Source of the DNA: Cytophaga aurantiaca DSM 3654
GTDB taxonomy: Bacteria > Bacteroidota > Bacteroidia > Cytophagales > Cytophagaceae
NCBI RefSeq assembly: GCF_000379725.1
Contig: NZ_KB903663.1
Span: forward strand, 124,001 to 188,000
Reading direction: 5' to 3'
Length of the DNA stretch: 64,000 nucleotides
The position numbers were made by a program, and so were the translations under genes. Below the pieces are notes generated by a model. The model saw only the letters and a list, made by a program, of their open reading frames with translations, was not told the DNA's origin and searched no databases. This document shows positions 58,222 through 64,000 of the stretch, piece by piece (position 1 is the first letter of the stretch; each line of letters starts with the position of its first letter).

Positions 58222-58266
58222 CTTGGGGCGATGCCCCAAGCTAAGATATTTCAGGCTTTCAGCCTG
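58222..58266. repeat. Bipartite palindromic (REP-like) element
   Basis: Hairpin 1: CTTGGGGC/GCCCCAAG (58222-58229 with 58233-58240), 3-base loop. Hairpin 2: CAGGCT/AGCCTG (58252-58257 with 58261-58266), 3-base loop. They are separated by 11 bp and there is no T-tract. The composition differs from the surrounding AT-rich gap, and the pair resembles dispersed palindromic repeats seen in other Bacteroidota. Also a possible transcript barrier between the converging genes. Confidence 0.65.
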
Positions 58267-58287
58267 CGTTGAACCATTAACAATCTT

Positions 58288-58767
58288 TTAGTCCTTAATT
58301 AACAACGCTACCGCATAAGCATTCACGCCTTCTTCCCTGCCTACATAACCAAGCTTTTCATTAGTTGTAGCTTTAATCGAAATGTCTTCAACAGGAATTG
58401 TCATGGCTTCTGACAAAGCTGCCTGCATGCGTTCGATATGCGGATTGATCTTTGGCATTTCTAAGGCAAGTGATGCATCAACGTTGCTGATCTCCCAGCC
58501 TTTTTCACGGATCAGTCTGCAAACTTCTTTCAAGAGTATTTTAGAATCTACCCCTTTCCATCGGGCATCGGTATTTGAAAAATGATAGCCAATGTCGCGC
58601 ATATTTGCAGCTCCTAAAATAGCATCGCAGATGGCATGGATCAATACATCGGCATCGGAGTGTCCATCCGGACCTTTTGTATATTCAAGCTGAATACCGC
58701 CAAGCCACATAGGTCTGCCTTCTTTTAAAGGGTGAACATCGTATCCAAAACCAACTTTAATTTTCAT
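58288..58767 (-). CDS. ispF: 2-C-methyl-D-erythritol 2,4-cyclodiphosphate synthase
   Basis: 159 residues, trimeric enzyme of the MEP isoprenoid pathway. Zinc ligands Asp10, His12 and His44 lie in GYDVHPL and ADVLIHAICD; KATTNEKLGYVGREEG near the C-terminus matches the family. No other MEP gene is in the window. Confidence 0.97.
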   Translation of the reverse strand: MKIKVGFGYDVHPLKEGRPMWLGGIQLEYTKGPDGHSDADVLIHAICDAILGAANMRDIGYHFSNTDARWKGVDSKILLKEVCRLIREKGWEISNVDASLALEMPKINPHIERMQAALSEAMTIPVEDISIKATTNEKLGYVGREEGVNAYAVALLIKD

Positions 58768-58809
58768 ATTATATTTTTAATTATGCAGTCAAAGACTGCC
58801 AAAATGAAA

Positions 58810-58842
58810 GGCACCAGTCACCGCTACGCTAAGACTGGCGCC
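58810..58842 (-). terminator. Terminator of the M16 protease gene
   Basis: Ten-bp imperfect stem (GGCACCAGTC with GACTGGCGCC, one mismatch) followed on the minus strand by TTTC and TTTT. It lies 15 bp after the M16 stop, between it and ispF. Confidence 0.55.
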
Positions 58843-58856
58843 AGATACTGTAGTGC

Positions 58857-60095
58857 TTATTCTTCTGATTTATAAAACAACGTTGAAGAGTTTTCTTTCT
58901 TCAACACCGTTTTCGCTACACGAGAAATATCCTCTGCTGTAACTTTCTGCATGTTCTGAGCTTCTTTGTTTACAATCTCCGGATCACCAAGCATTGCTGC
59001 ATACGCCAGATTCATTGCTCTATTTAGTACTTCTACTTCACCAAATACTAATGTTGACTCTGCCTGATTTTTTACTTTTTTCAATTCTGTTTCAGAGAAT
59101 TTTTCTTCCCTGATGGAAGCAATCAATTCTGATACTGCATCATCTCCTTCTTTCAAAGATACACCTTTTGAAAGTTTTCCATCGATCACCAGCAAACCCG
59201 GATCTACTGAACTCATAATGTATGCATTCAATGAACTGAACATTTTTTTCTGCTGCACCAATGATTCATACAAACGCGAAGATTTTCCCCTACCTAAAAT
59301 ATCGCTCAATAAATCTGTTGCATAAAAATCAGGTGATAATTTTCCGCCCATGTGAAACGTCTTATACAACGCATCCAAGGGAACTTTTGCACTTGTTTCT
59401 TCAAAGCGTGCAGATGCCTGAAGTGGTTCAACCGGGATGGAACGTTTTCTGCGTGTACCTGCAGGTATTGAACCAAACCATTTCTGAGAAAGTTTTTTCA
59501 CCTGTTCCAGTGTTACATTACCAGCAACTACCATGTAGGCGTTGTTCGGTAAATAATAAGAATAGAAGAAATCACGCACATCGTCCATCGTTGCATTTTC
59601 AATGTGTGAAATTTCTTTGCCGATGGTTGCCCATTTGTATGAATGTTCCTTATAGGCTAACGGACGAAGCTTCAGCCATACATCACCATACGGCTGATTG
59701 TAATAGCGCTGCTTGAATTCTTCAATCACTACACTACGCTGCACTTCCAGTACCTTCGGATCAAATGAAAGTGCCATCATACGATCGCTCTCTAACCAGA
59801 ATGCCGTTTCGATATTGTTCGCAGGAATGGTGATATAATAATTTGTTATATCCGGAGATGTGAATGCATTATTCTCACCTCCTGCTTTCTGCAATGCTTC
59901 GTCGTATGAAACAATGTTTTTGGAACCACCGAACATCAAGTGTTCAAAAAGGTGCGCAAAACCGGTTTTCGATTCAACTTCGTCTTTTGAACCAACATCG
60001 TATAAAATATTAAGAACAGCCATTGAGGTTGTATGGTCTTCGTGAACGAAAACTTTCAACCCATTATCAAGTACAAAAGAAGAATATTCAATCAT
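58857..60095 (-). CDS. M16 family zinc metallopeptidase
   Basis: 412 residues, the single-unit (pitrilysin-like/processing-peptidase-like) type. The inverted zinc motif HLFEH is at 48-52, with the third ligand Glu further on in the NIETAFWLESDRM region. No signal peptide is visible. These proteases degrade small peptides or presequences. A -7 box lies 20 bp before the start. Confidence 0.93.
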   Translation of the reverse strand: MIEYSSFVLDNGLKVFVHEDHTTSMAVLNILYDVGSKDEVESKTGFAHLFEHLMFGGSKNIVSYDEALQKAGGENNAFTSPDITNYYITIPANNIETAFWLESDRMMALSFDPKVLEVQRSVVIEEFKQRYYNQPYGDVWLKLRPLAYKEHSYKWATIGKEISHIENATMDDVRDFFYSYYLPNNAYMVVAGNVTLEQVKKLSQKWFGSIPAGTRRKRSIPVEPLQASARFEETSAKVPLDALYKTFHMGGKLSPDFYATDLLSDILGRGKSSRLYESLVQQKKMFSSLNAYIMSSVDPGLLVIDGKLSKGVSLKEGDDAVSELIASIREEKFSETELKKVKNQAESTLVFGEVEVLNRAMNLAYAAMLGDPEIVNKEAQNMQKVTAEDISRVAKTVLKKENSSTLFYKSEE

Positions 60096-60111
60096 TTCAA
60101 ATTCATTTTGA

Positions 60112-60119
60112 CAAAAATA
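60112..60119 (-). promoter_or_regulatory. Possible promoter of the M16 gene
   Basis: TATTTTTG on the minus strand, 17 bp before the ATG at 60095. No -33 element was found at the expected distance. Confidence 0.4.
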
Positions 60120-60231
60120 GAAACAGAAGCCGTATTTTTATACCTTATTCTCTAAAAGCTTTACACCAATTGCAATTATTCTTTTACTTTGCATGAAAGT
60201 GGCTTTTATAAAAGAGCTAAAATACCTTGAT

Positions 60232-62211
60232 ATGATATCATTTGAACGCAATAACATAGATCAGGATACCCTTGTGCGGTTATATAAAGAGCTTTTAAAG
60301 CCTCGTATGATCGAGGAAAAGATGCTCTTCTTATTACGTCAGGGTAAAATATCGAAATGGTTTTCAGGCATCGGACAGGAAGCAATTTCTGTTGGTGTTG
60401 CCTGTGCTCTGGAGAAAGAAGAATACATTTTGCCCTTACATCGCAACCTTGGCATCTTTACCAGCAGAGGTGTTCCTTTGCATCGGTTGTTTTGTCAGTT
60501 TCAGGGTAAGCCTTCCGGATTTACCAAAGGGCGCGACCGTTCGTTTCACTTTGGAAGCAAAGAACATCATATTGTAGGAATGATTTCGCACCTTGGTCCG
60601 CAGATGGCCGTGGCAGATGGGATTGCGCTAGCAGAAAAATTATCCCGGAGCAACCGAGCTACACTCGTATTCACGGGCGATGGCGGAACAAGCGAAGGAG
60701 ATTTTCACGAAGCGTTAAATCTTGCTTCGGTTTGGGATCTGCCGGTGATTTTTTTAGTAGAGAATAATGGATATGGTTTATCTACTCCACTGGAGGAGCA
60801 GTTCAGAATAAAAAGTTTCAAAGAAAAAGGTCCTGCTTACGCCATCGAAACCCACACAATCGATGGCAATAATATTCTTGAAGTATACACAAAGATCCGT
60901 GAACTTGCAGAATATGTACGCAGAGAATCCAGACCGGTACTTGTAGAAGCCATTACTTTCCGTATGCGCGGACATGAAGAAGCGTCCGGCACTAAATACA
61001 TTCCGGAACAATTGTTTGAAGCCTGGGCAAAAAAAGATCCGGTAGAAAATTTTGAACGTTACCTTCTTGATGAGGCAATTCTTTCTTTACAGGAAATTGA
61101 ATCGATCAAAGAAAAGATCAAATACTCTATTGAAGAAGCCTGGGCATATACAGAAAATGAAAAAGAAGTTGTAGCAGACAGCACTCTTGAAGAAGAAGAT
61201 ATGTATGCTCCATATGTTCATTTGAAAATAAGACCGCGCACTACCCTACAAAGCAATAAACGTTTTATAGACGCCATTAGTGACGGTCTACGACTGGCGA
61301 TGGAAAAGTTTCCGCGATTGATTCAGATGGGACAAGACATTGCAGAATATGGCGGTGTGTTTAAAGTAACAGAAGGATTAATCGAGCGCTTCAGCAAACA
61401 ACGTGTGCGCAATACACCTCTGTGCGAATCGTCTATTATTGGTGCAGGTTTAGGCTTAGCGATCAAAGATTATAAGTCGGTTATTGAAATGCAGTTTGCC
61501 GATTTTATTACAAACGGTTTTAATCAGGTAGTGAATAATCTTGCAAAATCACACTATCGCTGGGAACAACCAGCAGATGTGGTAATCCGTATGCCTACAG
61601 GCGCTGGAACGAGCGGCGGTCCTTTCCATTCACAATCTACTGAAGCGTGGTTCTTCCATACTCCGGGTTTAAAGATTGTTTATCCTTCGAATCCCTATGA
61701 TGCTAAAGGATTACTGCTTGCCGCTATTGAGGATCCAAATCCTGTGCTTTATTTTGAGCACAAAGCACTGTACCGCTCAATAAGTGCTGAAATTCCCGAC
61801 GATTATTATACTGTACCGATTGGTGAAGCCGTTATCGTTGAAGAGGGTGATGATATAACCATTGTTGCTTATGGCAATGCTGTATGGTGGGCAAAAGAAG
61901 CTGTGAAAAAAGAGGCCGCTTCTGCAGATATTATTGATCTGAGAAGTTTATTGCCTTGGGACAAAGAAACAGTTCTAAAAAGTGTATTAAAAACCGGTCG
62001 CGTTTTGGTGATCAATGAAGACACCATTACTGGTTCAATTTCTGCTGAAATAGCAGCCTGGATTAGTGAAAATGCCTTTGAAAACCTCGATGCACCTGTT
62101 ATGCGTGTGGGTAGTCTGGATACAGCAGTTCCTTTCTCTAAAACACTTGAAGACAATTTCTTACCTGTGAAGCGTATTCAGGAAAAATTGAAGGAACTTC
62201 AGTACTATTAA
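60232..62211 (+). CDS. Fused alpha/beta 2-oxoacid dehydrogenase E1 (branched-chain type)
   Basis: 659 residues from the chosen start. The first half is an E1 alpha domain with the thiamine diphosphate motif GDGGTSEGDFHEALNLAS...NN; the second half (from about residue 340) is the E1 beta domain (EYGGVFKVTEGL, PTGAGTSGGPFHSQSTEAW, then the C-terminal transketolase-like domain). Decarboxylates pyruvate or branched-chain 2-oxoacids and passes the acyl group to lipoylated E2. E2 and E3 are not nearby. An ATG at 60193 lies on top of a promoter-like TACTTTG; the start at 60232 gives the family-like N-terminus MISFERNNI and is preferred. Confidence 0.93.
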   Translation: MISFERNNIDQDTLVRLYKELLKPRMIEEKMLFLLRQGKISKWFSGIGQEAISVGVACALEKEEYILPLHRNLGIFTSRGVPLHRLFCQFQGKPSGFTKGRDRSFHFGSKEHHIVGMISHLGPQMAVADGIALAEKLSRSNRATLVFTGDGGTSEGDFHEALNLASVWDLPVIFLVENNGYGLSTPLEEQFRIKSFKEKGPAYAIETHTIDGNNILEVYTKIRELAEYVRRESRPVLVEAITFRMRGHEEASGTKYIPEQLFEAWAKKDPVENFERYLLDEAILSLQEIESIKEKIKYSIEEAWAYTENEKEVVADSTLEEEDMYAPYVHLKIRPRTTLQSNKRFIDAISDGLRLAMEKFPRLIQMGQDIAEYGGVFKVTEGLIERFSKQRVRNTPLCESSIIGAGLGLAIKDYKSVIEMQFADFITNGFNQVVNNLAKSHYRWEQPADVVIRMPTGAGTSGGPFHSQSTEAWFFHTPGLKIVYPSNPYDAKGLLLAAIEDPNPVLYFEHKALYRSISAEIPDDYYTVPIGEAVIVEEGDDITIVAYGNAVWWAKEAVKKEAASADIIDLRSLLPWDKETVLKSVLKTGRVLVINEDTITGSISAEIAAWISENAFENLDAPVMRVGSLDTAVPFSKTLEDNFLPVKRIQEKLKELQYY

Positions 62212-62285
62212 TCCCGTTATAAGAATAGCATTTAATTGTAAATACTTAGCAAAATACTTAGATTTACCCATAGACACCTTGTTTT

Positions 62286-62546
62286 ATGAGATACATACTG
62301 ATCCCCCTTGCCTCCTTATTTCTTGCTGTTAATTTAATTTCATGCAACAGCCATTCTTATCCTTGTCCGGGATTAGGCCAATCAACTGAAGCAGACGTTA
62401 GTCAGTTTGATGAAAATGGTGCATTAAAAACAGATTCAAAAAAGAAAAAGAAAACGAACACCAACGGTCGCTTTAATGTTGACAATGGTTTAATTAACAA
62501 AAAAAACCCGAAGCAGCTTAAATCTCAAGGCCGCAAACGCGTTTAA
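62286..62546 (+). CDS. Small lipoprotein
   Basis: 86 residues. Lipobox LISC with Cys20 after a typical signal peptide (MRYILIPLASLFLAVN). The mature part has an early CPG motif, an acidic stretch, then a Lys-rich low-complexity region (KKKKKTN) and a basic end. Unknown function. Followed after 10 bp by the basic repeat protein and probably cotranscribed. Confidence 0.75.
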   Translation: MRYILIPLASLFLAVNLISCNSHSYPCPGLGQSTEADVSQFDENGALKTDSKKKKKTNTNGRFNVDNGLINKKNPKQLKSQGRKRV

Positions 62547-62556
62547 TTGATACTAC

Positions 62557-63558
62557 ATGAAACAGTTCAAATATCTACTTTTCAGTTCGGGTGCGTTACT
62601 TACGTTTATGTTGTTGCCTTTTTTAGGCTTCAGTCAGACGGGTTATAAAGAAATTAAAAAGAAGCAAAACGAAGCCAGTACCTCTCAAGGTACGATCAAT
62701 GCGAAAAAGGCTAAGGCTTCAAGATCAAAAGGGCCGAAGAATAATCAGGCCACAGCAGAATCAAACAAAACGAATTCTGCTAAGAATCAAAAAAACATGG
62801 GTAAGTCGCAGGGCACCATGAATGCCAAGAAAGCGAATGCGTCTAATTCAAACGGACCTAAAAATGACCAGGCCACGGCTGAAGCAAATAAAGGTACCAA
62901 CGTTCAGAAGAAGCAACGTCAGATGGGTACCAGCACAGGCGATATGGTAGTATCAAACAAGACGGGGGTAAAACCTCCTAAGTATGATAACTCCGTTGTT
63001 GTAGACGATCGTCCTCAACGCAAGCAATCTAAACAAATGAGCAAATATCAGGGTGATATTGTTCCTGCAGAATCAAATTCGCATGGACCATTAAACTCAG
63101 GATCAACTGTAATCGCGCGTGAAATTGATCGCAAGCAGGAAAAACAACGTGCACAATATTCAGGAGATCTTGGTAATAATTTCTTAGCGAAACGTGCTAA
63201 AATGCGCGATGAAAAAAACAGGCAGGTATCTTCTTACAAAGGAGATCTGTTGGTTCGTACGTTAAATGCACGTGCAAAACGTACGCGCAAAAAAGCGAAA
63301 GATATTGCGAATTACAGAGGCGATCTTATTGTTCGGAAAGCTAAAAAAGGAATGCATCCAAGTGCTGTTTATCAGGGTGGAAAAGTTAAAAACTCTTACG
63401 CTGCTAAAGAGAAATACCGTAAGAAAATGCTTAAGAAATACGGTAAAACTGAAGGTTTGGAAGATGCAAACTGGCAGAAGAAAGAGAACAAAAAAGGCGG
63501 AGCGCCAAGATACGACAGCAGAGAAGCCGAAATCTGGAACTTGAAACCAAAACAATGA
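62557..63558 (+). CDS. Secreted, strongly basic repeat protein
   Basis: 333 residues with a Sec signal peptide (about 1-26, cleavage near GFS-QT). The mature part is very rich in Lys, Arg, Asn, Gln and Ser. Two related repeat types are visible: two long units with SQGTxNAKKAxAS and GPKNxQATAE (around 43-70 and 84-111), then short units ending in (Y/S)xGD with following hydrophobic residues at 126-129, 164-167, 201-204, 227-230, 253-256 and a last GG form at 272-275. The spacing is roughly 25-40 residues. No enzyme domain. Probably a disordered periplasmic or cell-surface scaffold; I do not recognise the family. Confidence 0.75.
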   Translation: MKQFKYLLFSSGALLTFMLLPFLGFSQTGYKEIKKKQNEASTSQGTINAKKAKASRSKGPKNNQATAESNKTNSAKNQKNMGKSQGTMNAKKANASNSNGPKNDQATAEANKGTNVQKKQRQMGTSTGDMVVSNKTGVKPPKYDNSVVVDDRPQRKQSKQMSKYQGDIVPAESNSHGPLNSGSTVIAREIDRKQEKQRAQYSGDLGNNFLAKRAKMRDEKNRQVSSYKGDLLVRTLNARAKRTRKKAKDIANYRGDLIVRKAKKGMHPSAVYQGGKVKNSYAAKEKYRKKMLKKYGKTEGLEDANWQKKENKKGGAPRYDSREAEIWNLKPKQ

Positions 63559-63896
63559 ACTGGATACCCTTAACGTCAGAAAGTCAATTAGAAGAAATCA
63601 TAACCACGTCGAATGAGGCGCCGGTTATGATCTTCAAACATAGTACACGCTGTTCAATCAGTTCAACTTCGTTGAATAGATTGGAGCGCAATTGGAATGA
63701 GAGTGAAATGGCAAATGTGAAAGCCTACTATTTAGATTTGATCGCCAACAGAGCTGTTTCAAATAAAATCGAAAGTCTCTTGCATGTTGAACATCAGTCT
63801 CCGCAAGCCATTCTTATTGAAAAAGGAAAGAGCAGCTGGGATGCATCGCATTACGATATTCAGTATGATGAAATAAAGAAGGCATTGGGAAGATAG
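63555..63896 (+). CDS. ytxJ: YtxJ-type bacillithiol system protein (thioredoxin-like)
   Basis: 113 residues, DUF2847/YtxJ family. Thioredoxin-like fold with a single active-site cysteine in FKHSTRCSIS (Cys33); the second Cys of CxxC is absent, so it would act as a monothiol bacilliredoxin. Its first ATG overlaps the end of the basic repeat gene by 4 bp (ATGA), so the two are translationally coupled. Its TAG opens a heptad array and a strong terminator follows. Confidence 0.85.
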   Translation: MNWIPLTSESQLEEIITTSNEAPVMIFKHSTRCSISSTSLNRLERNWNESEMANVKAYYLDLIANRAVSNKIESLLHVEHQSPQAILIEKGKSSWDASHYDIQYDEIKKALGR

Positions 63897-63934
63897 TTTG
63901 AGTTACTAGCTGATAGTTTCCAGTTACTAGACAT
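63894..63934 (+). repeat. Heptad array starting at the ytxJ stop codon
   Basis: Six units from 63894: TAGTTTG, a 6-bp AGTTAC, TAGCTGA, TAGTTTC, CAGTTAC and TAGACAT. Word content is close to that of the array at 57594. It runs straight into the terminator stem. Confidence 0.75.
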
Positions 63935-63982
63935 TTAAATAGAAAGAGTCCCGCCATTTAGCGGGACTCTTTCTATTTAAAT
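63933..63982. terminator. Perfect 22-bp terminator stem
   Basis: 63933-63954 pairs with 63961-63982 without a mismatch, loop of 6 bases. Core GAGTCCCGC/GCGGGACTC with AT-rich outer arms. No long T-tract directly follows on either strand outside the stem, but the outer arms supply U-rich RNA; it should work in both directions. Confidence 0.88.
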
Positions 63983-64000
63983 GCAACTTATTTTTTTCTT

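Overview
The window is a stretch of chromosome from a Bacteroidota bacterium of the Cytophagales, most like Cytophaga hutchinsonii or a close relative. This is inferred from protein style and gene order, not from a search. Supporting signs are moderate GC, promoters of the TTTG-N19-TAnnTTTG type instead of TTGACA/TATAAT, almost no Shine-Dalgarno sequences, a DUF3467 gene behind rpoC, carA-eno behind rplQ, and a YtxJ-type bacillithiol protein. I see no IS element, prophage, CRISPR array or rRNA gene.

Layout. (1) 1-18,800 is an accessory and housekeeping mix: two small membrane proteins, a DnaJ-KTSC fusion, clpB, rlmN with a lipoprotein, a secreted orphan, a TPR protein, a sugar locus (MFS transporter divergent from a Gfo/Idh oxidoreductase and a TIM-barrel isomerase), a WHy/LEA2 protein, a secreted serpin, a pirin, a bifunctional PBP1A-type enzyme and a DivIC/FtsB-like protein. 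(2) 18,780-53,000 is one nearly continuous minus-strand block of the core information machinery. In transcription order it runs tRNA-Tyr-Gly-Thr-tuf, then tRNA-Trp-secE-nusG-rplKAJL-rpoBC-DUF3467, then rpsL-rpsG-fusA-rpsJ, then rplC through rplQ (S10, spc and alpha operons fused, with secY, map, infA and rpmJ), then carA-eno. Promoters and hairpin terminators visible in the sequence divide it into units: tRNA-Tyr/tuf, tRNA-Trp/secE to rpoC, rpsL to rpsJ, and rplC to rplQ with an internal promoter before rpsH. (3) 53,171-64,000 holds asnS, rpoN with a PAP2-like membrane protein and a crotonase, a small membrane protein, ispF, an M16 protease, a fused alpha/beta 2-oxoacid dehydrogenase E1, and a lipoprotein / basic repeat protein / YtxJ cluster that ends in a perfect 22-bp terminator stem.

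The most unusual signal is not a gene. Several intergenic regions are built from degenerate 7-bp words in tandem, with a different word in each place. At five genes the first word begins exactly with the stop codon (a gene ending at 559, clpB, the lipoprotein ending at 6407, the crotonase ending at 57596 and ytxJ ending at 63896). Because 7 is not a multiple of 3, words that contain TAG or TAA put stop codons into successive reading frames. A sixth array lies in inverted halves in the divergent promoter region of the sugar locus. Other items worth attention are two palindromic repeat-like elements, a decayed pirin C-terminus beside the serpin, and a promoter that appears to give rlmN a leaderless message.
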